Source of the DNA: Betaproteobacteria bacterium
GTDB taxonomy: Bacteria > Pseudomonadota > Gammaproteobacteria > Burkholderiales > SG8-41
DNA: 64,000 bases
Assembly (NCBI GenBank): GCA_029863175.1
Contig: JAOTVX010000004.1
Span: 76,423 to 140,422, forward strand
Direction of reading: 5' to 3'
This document shows, one piece after another, positions 1 through 8,074 of the stretch. The notes beneath the pieces are model-generated. The model was given only the letters and a program-made list of their open reading frames with translations. It did no database searches and was not told the DNA's origin. Position 1 is the first letter of the stretch. Each line of letters opens with the position of its first letter. Both the position numbers and the translations under genes were made by a program.

Positions 1-163
1 CGAGTTCCCTTGGGGTGCTGAATCGGATGCTCCTCGTCTGACCGTTTTGTTCGCCGCGCGGCATCACGTCAATCATAAGGGCCGCACAGCGCAAAAGTGT
101 GCGCTGCCACGACCACGGTGTCAAACGGGAGGACGGTGGTTCTGGTTGGACTCGATCTAATAG

Positions 164-598
164 CTGGTCCGCACGATCGAGTCCGCCGGCACGGCCTTGT
201 GGCGCCGCATCGAGCCGCACTCGCGCCGGTTTCTTCCCGCGGACTCGGCGCCGCGGGCATTCGGTCTCGGGATGGTCTGGGGCTGGCTGCCGTGCGGCAT
301 GGTCTACGCCGCCCTGATCGCGGCGCTTGCGACCGCAGATCTTTGGCACGGTGCGCTGCTCATGCTCGCATTCGGGCTGGGTACGCTTCCCAACCTGCTC
401 ACCATCGGCGCATCATTCGGCTATGTCGCGAGGGTGGCGCGCTCGCGCGCGGTGCGCATGGTGTTCGCCGTTCTGATCGTCGGCGTCGGTGTCTTCGGAA
501 TGGTCAAGGCGACGCAGCCTGTCGCCCATGCTTTCGAGGAGGTGTGCCACGGCGCTCCCGAAGCGCTTGCTCGTCCGGCTTCCGATAGGGCGAGCTGA
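164..598 (+). pseudogene. TauE/SafE-like membrane protein, 3' part
   Basis: The open frame resembles the C-terminal half of the sulfite-exporter TauE/SafE (UreH-like) membrane family found beside cytochrome oxidase assembly genes. It shows the sequence LWRRIEPHSRRFLP followed by GLGMVWGWLPCGMVY and two hydrophobic segments. No good start exists: a TAG at 161-163 closes the frame, and TTG at 197 is only a nominal start. The preceding frame 1 (about 124-160) reads TVVLVGLDLIAG, which looks like the segment expected just upstream, so a frameshift near 160 plus loss of the N-terminal half is likely. About 600 bases of family sequence are missing. I infer a decayed gene. The family call is moderately secure, function in this cell improbable. 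Confidence 0.5.
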
Positions 599-643
599 CG
601 CGCGCCAGGTTCAACCTGTCTCCAGGTCGAGAGCGCCGGCTCG

Positions 644-1348
644 TCAACAGCGAACCTGCTGGCGGCAAAACTGGCTTAGCGCAACCACGGCTGTTTGATT
701 CGCGACGCGCTGGTTTGCCTTTGCGGTACCGTAGTCGATCACGAGCTTGAACTGGTATTTTTCGAAAAAAGCGTTGAACATCTCGCCGCCCAGCGTGCCG
801 ATCGCATAGAGCGCGTCAGTCGCAGCATCGTGCTCGAGGAGGATCGCCGATAGCGGCTGCGGGGCAGGGCCACCGAGGACGCGACCGCCCGACGCCGGAT
901 CGTATTCGCTGTGCTCGGAGCAGCAATGGATGGTATTCGGTTTCATCGTGGCCGAAGCCGTGGATTGCTCGCGGTAGCTGATGAAGCTGATCTGCGGCGT
1001 GGGGTAAGTCATTTTGTGCGCGCAGATGGCGGAGTAGCCCACGATGGAGCGCTTCGGCCCGACGCCCCCCGTCCACTGGTATGCCGCGCCGCTTTCAGTC
1101 CTGAGGTCCACCTTCGAGCGCGTCGGGTTGCCCAGATTGAGGAGGAAGCAGGGCGTGCTCTCGAACGGGTAGTGGAAGAGGTAGTTCTTGCCCACGGCGA
1201 GCCGCGCCGCCTTGATTGGCGCGCCGTGCGAATCGACGAGCTGCGCGCGCGAGTAAAAGCGTGGTTTCAGGTCCGTTGCAGCCAGGGCCTCATGCGCGCT
1301 TAGCGCGCAGCTGGCGGCGCACGCCTTGATGAAGTCACGTCGCTGCAT
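644..1348 (-). CDS. Tat-exported Rieske-type [2Fe-2S] protein
   Basis: A 234-residue protein with an N-terminal twin-arginine signal (MQRRDFIKACAASCALSAHE). It carries a Rieske cluster motif: C-A-H in SAICAHKMTYP (about residue 110) and C-S-E-H in HCCSEHSEYDP about 30 residues later. This places a 2Fe-2S cluster on a soluble periplasmic protein, probably an electron-transfer subunit. The wording around the motif is reminiscent of small Rieske subunits such as that of arsenite oxidase, but no large molybdopterin subunit lies next to it, so the partner is unknown. It stands alone between a decayed gene and a divergent intergenic stretch. The start is chosen because the twin-arginine motif lies directly after it. 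Fold call strong, biological role open. Confidence 0.75.
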   Translation of the reverse strand: MQRRDFIKACAASCALSAHEALAATDLKPRFYSRAQLVDSHGAPIKAARLAVGKNYLFHYPFESTPCFLLNLGNPTRSKVDLRTESGAAYQWTGGVGPKRSIVGYSAICAHKMTYPTPQISFISYREQSTASATMKPNTIHCCSEHSEYDPASGGRVLGGPAPQPLSAILLEHDAATDALYAIGTLGGEMFNAFFEKYQFKLVIDYGTAKANQRVANQTAVVALSQFCRQQVRC

Positions 1349-1468
1349 ATATCCAATTCTCTGTACAACTCAGGGCGAATGTCAACTTTCCTGGTTGCGT
1401 GCTGATCCATGAGTCGTGAACGGGGCAATCGAGAATTGGATTACGAACCATGTTCTTCCCGGTCGCCG

Positions 1469-2845
1469 TCAGGCGACCGTTATTGCGTCGTTCCGGCGCA
1501 ATCCGAGTTCGGAGGCAAACAACACCTCCATCTCCCGGCGCACGAGTACAGCCTCCGATTCCGGCACTGCCACATCGTGCCAGGTGACGAGATCTCCCTT
1601 CGAAATCCGGCGCGTGACCCGGATTCCGTGGGCAAGGCCGATTGGCAATCCGCTGCAAGCGAGCGAGTCCTGCGCGGTCATAAGGCGACCCCAAACGGTG
1701 TAGCCGCCTTCGCCATCGAGCGTCTCGCCGGCCTTGAGGTCGCGTTTCGCGACGGCAACTGCGTCGCCCCGGAAATCGTCCGGTGCGCCCGTCGACTCGC
1801 CCCGGAGGCCGATGCTCGCGACAGAGATGCCGAGCTCGAGCCCGATCAGGTGATAGGGCTTGTACATCGCGGCATAGTTGCCGCTGTCATCCGTCAGGAG
1901 GCCGTATTCCGCGAAGCAGTGGCGCACGTAGTCCGCATCTGCGGCGAACGTCACATACACGCCCCATCTCAGATCGCGCGCCACGGGCTGGCCGTCGCGC
2001 TCGAGGCTCGACACCACTTCGACCTGGCCGCGGTGATGGAGCTGGCCTCCTTCAGCCGCAGGCCGCAGCACGCGCGGTAGATCGTCCACTCCGCACGGCG
2101 GGAAGGCGAGACCCTGTGGAGCAGGCGCAAGGCCGGTCGCGTTGGCGACCGCCGCCATCTCGATCGCGGACTTGGTGCCGTCCAGAAAGGAGTTGAACAT
2201 CTGAGGGTTGAAATCGCCTGCCGCCACCTGCTCTGATGTGAACCCGTAGTGGCTCCAGACTGTCTCCGGCGTGGAGTCGTGATACGCTGGGAGATACTTC
2301 GTGCCCTTTCCGGCGGCGACCACCTCGAAACCGGCCGCGCGCGCCCAGTCTGCCATCTCGCAGATGAGCGCAGGCTGATCACCGTACGCGAGCGAGTAGG
2401 TGATTCCAGCTTCACGCGCCCGGCGCGCGAGCAGCGGTCCTGCAAGCGCATCGGCCTCGACATTGACCATCACGATGTGCTTGCCGTGCTGACAGCAGGC
2501 GAGCGCATGGCGAATGCCGGCAGCCGGATTGCCGGTTGCCTCGACGACGATCTCTAATGCACCGGCGGCGATGACCGCCGGTGCATCATCTGTGACAAAT
2601 GTTGTGCCGCTCCTTTCGGCTTCGGCCAACGAAGCCGCAGCGAACCGCTCCGCGTTCCAACCGACCCGGGCGAGACTTTCGCGAGCCCTCCGGGGCGAGA
2701 GGTCGGCAACCGCCACGACGTGAATCCCCGGCGTGCGCCGGACCTGCGCGAGAAACATCGAGCCGAACTTGCCCGCTCCGATCAGGAGGATGCGTAGCGG
2801 TTTGCCATCGGCGGCGCGTTGCTTCAGGAGCCCGTAGAGATTCAT
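1469..2845 (-). CDS. NAD(P)-binding oxidoreductase with C-terminal SAF domain
   Basis: A 458-residue protein with an N-terminal Rossmann motif (ILLIGAGKFGSMFLAQ, residues about 19-34) of the homoserine-dehydrogenase/Gfo-Idh type. The C-terminal part (KRDLKAGETLDGEGGYTVWG and following) resembles a SAF domain, as seen in sialic acid synthase, antifreeze and FlgA proteins. Proteins of this two-domain layout are annotated as homoserine dehydrogenase-like or SAF-domain oxidoreductases and act in the cytoplasm on sugar- or amino-acid-like substrates that I cannot specify. It is a single gene, with an intergenic repeat field upstream and the Rieske gene downstream. Start ATG at 2845 gives the Rossmann fold its normal position. 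Architecture is secure, substrate unknown. Confidence 0.7.
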   Translation of the reverse strand: MNLYGLLKQRAADGKPLRILLIGAGKFGSMFLAQVRRTPGIHVVAVADLSPRRARESLARVGWNAERFAAASLAEAERSGTTFVTDDAPAVIAAGALEIVVEATGNPAAGIRHALACCQHGKHIVMVNVEADALAGPLLARRAREAGITYSLAYGDQPALICEMADWARAAGFEVVAAGKGTKYLPAYHDSTPETVWSHYGFTSEQVAAGDFNPQMFNSFLDGTKSAIEMAAVANATGLAPAPQGLAFPPCGVDDLPRVLRPAAEGGQLHHRGQVEVVSSLERDGQPVARDLRWGVYVTFAADADYVRHCFAEYGLLTDDSGNYAAMYKPYHLIGLELGISVASIGLRGESTGAPDDFRGDAVAVAKRDLKAGETLDGEGGYTVWGRLMTAQDSLACSGLPIGLAHGIRVTRRISKGDLVTWHDVAVPESEAVLVRREMEVLFASELGLRRNDAITVA

Positions 2846-2877
2846 GGTGGCGCCGTACTCTAAGCCGCCGATTAACG

Positions 2878-3112
2878 TTCGTAAATCGTGAAACGTGAAT
2901 CGTGAATCGGAACGTCAAAAACCTAGTACTAACCGCAGATAAACGCAGATAAACACAGATACATCGATAAAAAAATCAAGAACCGTTTCGCCTTCTGCCA
3001 TAAGTTTGGTCCGCCGCCGATAGACGCCGATAGACGCCGATCGACGCCGATAGAAACGACCTGCATTCACTTGTACAGGTTTCGGTCTGCGTTTATCTGC
3101 GGCTAATATTTG
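2878..3112. repeat. Intergenic field of short tandem phrases
   Basis: This gap holds no gene. It contains several degenerate phrase families: CGTGAA/CGTGAATC repeats at 2886-2912, CCGCAGATAAACGCAGATAAAC at 2934-2962, four copies of an 11-base GACGCCGATAG-like unit at 3011-3054, and an inverted CTGCGTTTATCTGCGG copy near 3085-3105. The same phrases recur at 21.8, 35.2-35.4, 36.75 and 54.0 kb. They are interspersed repeats rather than coding or CRISPR sequence. Confidence 0.75.
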
Positions 3113-3125
3113 ATTTTATACGAGC

Positions 3126-3575
3126 TCACCGGCCGTAGCGGGCGTAGACCGTATACCGGCCGTCGGGAAGAACGAGGAACACGTCGTACGGCTCGGGGCG
3201 CGAGCTCTCCATCCCTGGCGAGCCGCCCGGCATGCCCGCCACGGCCAGTCCCCGCGCTTTCGGCCGCTCGGCGAGAAGTCTCCTGATCTCTCGCACGGGC
3301 ACGTGACCTTCGATTGCATAACCCTCGATCACAGCCGTGTGGCAGCCACCGAGCACATCAGGTATGCCGTATTTCGCTCTATACGACGTGGGTTTATTTA
3401 CGTTTTCAGGCTTCACACGGAAGCCGTTCGCCCGCAGATGTTCAATCCACGAGCCGCAGCACCCTCAGGTCGGGCTCTTATAGACGGTGACTGCGGTCGT
3501 GTCCGCAGTTTCGGCCGCGCACGCTGCCTGTACCAGCGCCGCACCCACAATGGCTGCTCTCAGAAACGCTCTCAT
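3126..3575 (-). CDS. Exported DUF411 metal-binding protein with in-frame UGA (candidate selenoprotein)
   Basis: Read through one UGA, this is a 149-residue exported DUF411 protein. The start at 3575 has a textbook ribosome site (AAGGAG, 8 nt before ATG) and a signal peptide (MRAFLRAAIVGAALVQAACA). The family begins with a YKSPTCGCCG metal/redox motif. Here codon 37 (3465-3467) is UGA in place of the first cysteine, giving SPT-U-GCCGSW, and the frame then runs uninterrupted through HTAVIEGYAIEGHVP and LAVAGMPGGSPGM to a normal stop. No other lesion is visible. Translation from 3416 alone would lack both signal peptide and motif. DUF411 proteins accompany copper and silver resistance genes. A hairpin follows the UGA and an FNR-type box lies upstream. 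Alternatives are a point nonsense mutation (TGC to TGA) or a base error. Confidence 0.8.
3430..3454 (-). other. SECIS-like hairpin in the DUF411 gene
   Basis: In the mRNA, bases +11 to +20 after the UGA (GCUCGUGGAU) pair with +26 to +35 (AUCUGCGGGC) in a continuous 10-bp stem, three of the pairs being wobble pairs. The loop is UGAAC. The second loop base is G, 22 nt after the UGA, which meets the positional rule I recall for bacterial SECIS elements (a G within the first two loop bases, roughly 16-37 nt downstream). This is seen by hand folding only. Confidence 0.6.
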
Positions 3576-3617
3576 TAATTGACTCCTTTGCTTCAAACAA
3601 AACATCAGACAGCTCTC

Positions 3618-3669
3618 AATCTAGACCAACCTAGCAGGCCAGAACTCGCCGGGTACTGACCTATGTCAA
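3618..3669 (-). promoter_or_regulatory. FNR/ANR-type box and promoter of the DUF411 gene
   Basis: CTGACCTATGTCAA at 3656-3669 matches the TTGAT-N4-ATCAA dyad with few changes. TAGGTT (3628-3633, minus strand) lies 22 bp downstream, the spacing of a class II activated promoter, although a second -10 candidate, TAGATT, sits at 3618-3623. The box shares CTATGTCAA with the one at 8772-8785. It points to oxygen- or nitric-oxide-responsive control. Confidence 0.5.
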
Positions 3670-3680
3670 AACGAACTGTC

Positions 3681-4622
3681 CTAGCTTTGTTGCGCGGGCG
3701 CACCGCACGATGAACAGTAGCGGTTGTCCCGGGCGAGCGCGCTGCCACATTGGGAGCAGAAACCCGCAATCGCCGGTCGAACCCCAGATGCGGCCCTGCG
3801 CCGGCGCCACACCCACCACAACGCTGCCAGACCCAGGCCCACCGTCAAAGCTACCACGATGGTGACAAACACGGTCCAGGCCGGGTTGCTCTCGAACAAT
3901 CCCGCGGGCCCGGGGGATTTTGCCGCAGGAGTATTCAGCTTGAGTATTTCCACGGAGGTTCTCGAATCCGGCTTCGCATAGCGGATCGCGACGGGCAGCT
4001 GTTTTCCCGCTTCGTAGGCGCCGAGGTCCAGCGTCCGGTAAAACAGCCCGTCCGGGCCGGCGGTCCCGGGGCCAAGATCCGGCAGGACGGAGACATCGCT
4101 CGCCGTCGCAGGCTCCTGAAACCTGACACTCAACCGGTCCACCGCAAGATCGCCTGGCCAAACGTAGGTGTAGGTGCGCAGGGACGATCCCGTCGCGAGC
4201 GCGTCGTAGTACTCGATGTGAAAGAACCGCTGCGGGGCGGTGAATCGCAGCGTGCTGTCATTCCCGGTACTCGTCACCTCGTGCTGCAAGTTGAAGAGCT
4301 CGGATCCAGCGGCGCTGGCGAATGCGACCGCCGACGGGCCGCCGGAGGCTGCGGGTAGGCGCAGCGATACCACGGCAGGGAGCAGCGTGTCAGGGGACAA
4401 CTGGGCCTTGAGAATGATAAGCGCGGCCTGACGGTCGTATTCCGGCCAGATATCGATACGCAGGCTCGCAAGACGCGGGGTCACCTGAGCCGCGTTGCCG
4501 GTTGGCGGGGCGGCGGCGAACGCCGGCAAGACCAGGATCGTAAGGACGACCATCCATAATCCGCAGACGAAGGTTGCCGTAGTGCTGGCTGGCTTGCTCA
4601 CCCGCTGTGCCGTGTATGTCAT
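3681..4622 (-). CDS. Membrane-anchored protein with C-terminal zinc ribbon
   Basis: About 313 residues from the chosen start, which has AGGTGAAC just before ATG and is followed by a hydrophobic export signal (FVCGLWMVVLTILVLPAFAA). An upstream ATG at 4682 is an alternative. The central region is beta-rich and extracytoplasmic. A transmembrane helix (VFVTIVVALTVGLGLAALWW) precedes a short basic stretch and a C-terminal double-CxxC zinc ribbon (FCSQCGSALARDNRYCSSCGAP). The topology would put the ribbon in the cytoplasm. I do not recognise the family. Its place at the end of the DsbD/CcdA/TlpA gene cluster suggests a role linked to envelope thiol chemistry or cytochrome assembly, but that rests on context only. 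Confidence 0.6.
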   Translation of the reverse strand: MTYTAQRVSKPASTTATFVCGLWMVVLTILVLPAFAAAPPTGNAAQVTPRLASLRIDIWPEYDRQAALIILKAQLSPDTLLPAVVSLRLPAASGGPSAVAFASAAGSELFNLQHEVTSTGNDSTLRFTAPQRFFHIEYYDALATGSSLRTYTYVWPGDLAVDRLSVRFQEPATASDVSVLPDLGPGTAGPDGLFYRTLDLGAYEAGKQLPVAIRYAKPDSRTSVEILKLNTPAAKSPGPAGLFESNPAWTVFVTIVVALTVGLGLAALWWVWRRRRAASGVRPAIAGFCSQCGSALARDNRYCSSCGAPAQQS

Positions 4623-4746
4623 GTTCACCTGCCCGGGCGCTGCTGCAACCATCGTTTCGCACGACATAACCGCATTTTCCATAATAAGTTCTTCCAAAAA
4701 CGGAGACACTCAACTGCCCCGATAAAGGCGATGACGCGCCGGTCCG

Positions 4747-5256
4747 TCATTCGTCACAGCAGTTGACCAGTCTCTTCACGATATCGTCAAGCGTCCACGG
4801 CTTTTCCTCGGCCGCTACTTGCCGGAATCCGGAGGCATCGATCAGCTTGAGCCGCAAAGCCCAAAACAGCGAATAGGCCTTGTAAGCATGCCCGAAAATC
4901 TCCTTTGCTTCGTTCTTGTTCCCCTCCGATTGTCGCTTGGTGCCCACCTCCATGAGCCGCATCGTTGTCGCCAGCAAATGCTTCGTGATGCACCAGGTCT
5001 CCCCTTCATGCTTGTCGATCAATTTCTCCAGTAGCGCTTTTCGGGTCGAGCGCACCTCGTTCATGAAATCAAAGTATTCGGCGTTCTCCGTTTTCATGCC
5101 GGTGAAGAAGAAATGCTCCTCGAGGCTGATGAGGTTCATAACGGCGATGCTCAAGTCCTCCTCGGCGGAAAGATCAATATTTCCTGACTTCTTCAGTGTC
5201 TCGATTTTTCGGCGTAATGCATCAAAGCTGGGTGGCTGTGTGGTCATGGCAGTCAT
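4747..5256 (-). CDS. Unknown helical protein in DsbD/CcdA cluster
   Basis: A 169-residue, apparently all-helical soluble protein with no signal peptide. Visible features are an internal HEGETWCITKHLLATTMRL segment and a C-terminal NCCDE with vicinal cysteines. It overlaps the start of the upstream DsbD-like gene's stop region (5256) and so is translationally coupled to it, implying a joint function. ATG at 5247 (MTTQPPS) is an alternative start. I cannot assign a family. The lone cysteine, the terminal CC pair and the partner gene would fit a cytoplasmic helper of thiol transfer, but that is inference. Confidence 0.6.
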   Translation of the reverse strand: MTAMTTQPPSFDALRRKIETLKKSGNIDLSAEEDLSIAVMNLISLEEHFFFTGMKTENAEYFDFMNEVRSTRKALLEKLIDKHEGETWCITKHLLATTMRLMEVGTKRQSEGNKNEAKEIFGHAYKAYSLFWALRLKLIDASGFRQVAAEEKPWTLDDIVKRLVNCCDE

Positions 5257-6038
5257 CAGATAGTGAAGATAATGAAACCGAGGGTCACCATGGCGAGCCC
5301 CCCTCCAAGCCGCATGGTGTGCGCTTTCCGCTTCTTCCAGTCCTGCAGCCTCTCCACTAGCGCCTTGTCGCCTGCAATGAAAAGGATGATCACGAGAGGG
5401 AGAATGAAGAGCAGGTTATAGAGGAAAAGATACCCGAGGCCGACAGTACGGGTGGTCTGATCGTGAAGCAGTCCCAGCACCATCAAGTACGGCCCGCCCG
5501 TACAAGGGAACTCGCAGACCCCCACCAATCCGCCCAGAACGAATGCGGACGGCAGCGATCCTTTTTCCATCAGCTCCGCCATTCTGTGGTGCGCCCCGTG
5601 CGGAATTCTCAGCTTGATGGGAAATGCGGGGACGAAATGGTTGGTGATGTTGATGAGTCCGAGGGCCACCAGAAGCGTGGCGCCGACCTTTGCCATGAAA
5701 TGCGGCGTATCGAAGATGTGCAGCGTCTGCAGGATTCCCAGACCGATGAGCGTATAGACCAGAAAAATGCCGAGAATGTACGCAATGCCGATCTCGAGCA
5801 CGCTCGACCGGAACTTGCCGATACTGAAGAGGAAGGCAATGGTGAGAATCAGGATCGAAAAAGCGCAGGGGTTGATGCTGTCTATCAGCGCCGAGACGAC
5901 GATGAGCGGCAGGAGCCATGAGCCTTGATTCGACCAGTTCCACAGGGTGGCCGTCCCGATGTTGCCCGCCTTGAAGAAAAACACGGACGCGACGAGCAGG
6001 GTGCCGATTCCAATCAGCCATGAGAGTTTTTTGTTCAT
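5256..6038 (-). CDS. DsbD/CcdA-type membrane thiol-electron transporter
   Basis: A 260-residue membrane protein with about seven hydrophobic helices. It carries two conserved Cys-Pro style sites typical of the CcdA/DsbD transmembrane domain: SINPCAFSILILTIAFL near residue 57 and CEFPCTGGPYLMVLGLL near residue 175. Such proteins carry reducing equivalents from cytoplasmic thioredoxin across the membrane to periplasmic thiol proteins. The N-terminus starts with an extra hydrophobic anchor (WLIGIGTLLVASVFFF). It lies in a same-strand run with DUF1573, CcdA and TlpA genes, 6 bp from the DUF1573 gene. A second CcdA-like gene in the same cluster suggests two distinct outlets for reductant. Family certain, specific client unknown. 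Confidence 0.75.
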   Translation of the reverse strand: MNKKLSWLIGIGTLLVASVFFFKAGNIGTATLWNWSNQGSWLLPLIVVSALIDSINPCAFSILILTIAFLFSIGKFRSSVLEIGIAYILGIFLVYTLIGLGILQTLHIFDTPHFMAKVGATLLVALGLINITNHFVPAFPIKLRIPHGAHHRMAELMEKGSLPSAFVLGGLVGVCEFPCTGGPYLMVLGLLHDQTTRTVGLGYLFLYNLLFILPLVIILFIAGDKALVERLQDWKKRKAHTMRLGGGLAMVTLGFIIFTI

Positions 6039-6044
6039 GATTGC

Positions 6045-6659
6045 CTACGGCGTCACCATGGCGTTAAACCGAAGTTCGAGGGCGAGCCCCGCGTCGTTTA
6101 GGACCGTCACGGTGCGAGCAGTCGGACCAACCCCTGCCGGGCCATGCGCTGCAGGGTCGAACACCACGTCTACTTGCGCCAACTCTTCCGGTGCGAGGAG
6201 TTCACTAACGCTCGCGAGCCACCCGTGCCCCGGCATTCCGAACGGGCCTTTTTTTGCCGAAGGCGTTATCAACGTGGCGGTAGTGCACATGCAGGAGGTG
6301 AATATCTTGGTGATGGTGAGCGGGGTCGCGCCGCTGTTCCGGATCGAGTAGCGGTGAGAGACCTTGCCCTTCGCCATCGAGATGCGTCCAAAATCGAAAG
6401 ATGGCGCGTCCGAGGTGAGCACTCTTGCGCCGGAAAACTGCGCAACGGCCGGCCGCGCCTCGTCGTACGGCACCCATCCCCCCGAAGGCTTTTTCTGGGG
6501 CACGAAGATCCCTAAGGCGATAACAACGACCGTTCCGGCCACCAGCGCGTACAGGATGTTTCTCCTGTTGTTCGGTCTCGACATGGGATCTTCCGGTTTG
6601 TGAGTCATCGGTTTCGACATATGCATGTCCGTTCTTCCGGCCTTATGCTTCTTTGACAT
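6045..6659 (-). CDS. DUF1573-containing anchored protein
   Basis: A 204-residue protein with one N-terminal membrane anchor (NILYALVAGTVVVIALGIFV) followed by an immunoglobulin-like DUF1573 domain. The domain is recognised by FDFGRISMAKGKVSHRYSIRNSGATPLTI and a CxC site in TSCMCTTATL. The cysteine pair in this family is thought to make it a periplasmic redox or metal-handling protein. Two starts are possible: 6659 with AGGA upstream, or 6584 (MSRPNNRRN) with GGAAG upstream; the shorter begins right before the anchor. It sits between CcdA and the DsbD-like gene, so the CxC probably receives or passes electrons in that system. Confidence is good for the domain, low for the role. Confidence 0.7.
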   Translation of the reverse strand: MSKKHKAGRTDMHMSKPMTHKPEDPMSRPNNRRNILYALVAGTVVVIALGIFVPQKKPSGGWVPYDEARPAVAQFSGARVLTSDAPSFDFGRISMAKGKVSHRYSIRNSGATPLTITKIFTSCMCTTATLITPSAKKGPFGMPGHGWLASVSELLAPEELAQVDVVFDPAAHGPAGVGPTARTVTVLNDAGLALELRFNAMVTP

Positions 6660-6732
6660 GTGCGTATCCTTTCTTCAAGACAAGTTCAGAACCTTGGCGC
6701 TATTAGAAGTAGTGATGCTTCGCTCGCCGCGT

Positions 6733-7476
6733 TCATCCGATGCTCGCAAATCCGGGGAAGGTATTGAGCAGCCACCACGCGAACACCGAGAGTTGACCGG
6801 TAACCATGGCCAAGCCCATGATCATCATGATGATGCCCGCTACGACCTGAAGCGGCCGTCCGATGCGGCGCATCGTCTTGAGCCGTTTCAGCAATGCGCC
6901 CGTGAATACCGCGGTCGCGAGAAAGGGAATTCCCAAACCGAGCGAATAGGCGGTCAACAGCGCGATGCCGCTGGAAACTGTCGCCGATGCCGCGCTTACC
7001 GTGAGGATTGCGCCTAACACCGGCCCGATGCACGGGGTCCACCCGAACCCGAATGCCAGCCCGAGCAGATAAGCCGCAAGTGGGCGGGTGCCGCGGATTG
7101 CTCCATGAAAACGCACATCGCGTTCCAGCCAGGGTAGCTTCAATACCCCGGTCATGAATAAACCGAACGTCATCACGATGATGCCGCCCGCGATATTCGT
7201 CTCATACTGGTAACGGATAAGGAGCTGGCCGAGTACCGTGGCGCTGGCGCCGAGAATTATGAATACGGTTGAAAACCCCAGCACGAAGCACAGACTCAAC
7301 GCCAGCGCCGACAGTCTTTGTGCGGTGCGTTCCTCGTGGTGTGAATGCGGCAACGCATGGCCGGCTACGTAGGAAACATAGCCAGGAACCAGGGGCAGCA
7401 CGCAGGGCGACAGGAAAGACACTGTCCCGGCCGCGATAGCGGTCGCTAGGCCGAGAGCGGAGATATCACTCATCAC
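6733..7476 (-). CDS. ccdA: Cytochrome c biogenesis protein CcdA
   Basis: A 247-residue, six-helix membrane protein with the two family signatures: SPCVLPLVPGYVSYVAG near residue 24 and GWTPCIGPVLGAIL near residue 150, each holding the redox cysteine. CcdA moves electrons from cytoplasmic thioredoxin to periplasmic thiol-disulfide proteins used in haem attachment to c-type cytochromes. The TlpA/CcmG-like thioredoxin gene lies 14 bp upstream on the same strand and is its obvious partner. The start chosen gives a normal family length and a first transmembrane helix containing the first Cys-Pro site. Clear family member. Confidence 0.85.
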   Translation of the reverse strand: MMSDISALGLATAIAAGTVSFLSPCVLPLVPGYVSYVAGHALPHSHHEERTAQRLSALALSLCFVLGFSTVFIILGASATVLGQLLIRYQYETNIAGGIIVMTFGLFMTGVLKLPWLERDVRFHGAIRGTRPLAAYLLGLAFGFGWTPCIGPVLGAILTVSAASATVSSGIALLTAYSLGLGIPFLATAVFTGALLKRLKTMRRIGRPLQVVAGIIMMIMGLAMVTGQLSVFAWWLLNTFPGFASIG

Positions 7477-7489
7477 ATGTCGCCCCGGG

Positions 7490-8074
7490 TCATTTGCGCA
7501 ACTCGGAGATGAGGGGAATGATCTTTTCCTGCAGCGCCCGCGGCGTTAGCGCTCCGATATGCTTATAGGCGATGCGGCCCTGGCGGTCGATCACGAAAGT
7601 TTCGGGTACTCCGTAGACGCCCCATTCGATCCCGACCCGACCGTTAATGTCGGCACCCGTCCGCGTATAGGGGTCGCCCAGCTCGTCCAGCCATTTCGAA
7701 GCGTCATCCGGCTTGTCCTTGTAGTTAAGACCGTGGATCGGCACGATGCCGCTTCTCTGCAGTTCCATGAACAGCGGATGCTCTTCGCGACAGGCCGTGC
7801 ACCAGGATGCAAACACGTTGACCAGCGACACCTCGCCCTGAAGAGAGGCGCTGGAGAGGCCCAATTCACGGCCCTTGACCGCAGGCAAGTCGAAAACCGG
7901 CACCGGTTTGCCGATCAGCGGCGACGGTATGTCCCGCGGGTTCAACGTGAGCCCGATCCCGAACATCACGGCCATTCCCAGAAACACCAGGAGGGGCGTG
8001 AAAACCGCCATGCGCGGGGCGTGCTCCTTCTCGCGCATGCGGTCGACATAGACCTGATCAGTCATTTCAGACAT
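7490..8074 (-). CDS. TlpA/CcmG-type thioredoxin-fold protein
   Basis: A 194-residue membrane-anchored thioredoxin. A single N-terminal helix (MAVFTPLLVFLGMAVMFGIGLTL) is followed by a thioredoxin domain with active site WCTAC inside FASWCTACREEHP (near residue 93) and the cis-proline region YGVPETFVIDRQGRI. The GVPETF stretch is characteristic of CcmG/DsbE, which reduces apocytochrome c cysteines. It forms a pair with ccdA directly downstream. The c-type cytochrome at 18 kb and other haem proteins could be clients. The length and motifs are normal for DsbE-family proteins. Confidence 0.85.
   Translation of the reverse strand: MSEMTDQVYVDRMREKEHAPRMAVFTPLLVFLGMAVMFGIGLTLNPRDIPSPLIGKPVPVFDLPAVKGRELGLSSASLQGEVSLVNVFASWCTACREEHPLFMELQRSGIVPIHGLNYKDKPDDASKWLDELGDPYTRTGADINGRVGIEWGVYGVPETFVIDRQGRIAYKHIGALTPRALQEKIIPLISELRK

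Noticed and set aside
3011..3054. CRISPR-like array (11-base GACGCCGATAG units)
   Set aside because: Units are too short, directly adjacent and without distinct spacers; the same phrase occurs scattered in other gaps.
3465..3467. UGA as sign of an alternative genetic code (UGA = Trp or Gly)
   Set aside because: Many genes in the window end in TGA with ATGA overlaps, and Trp is encoded by TGG throughout.
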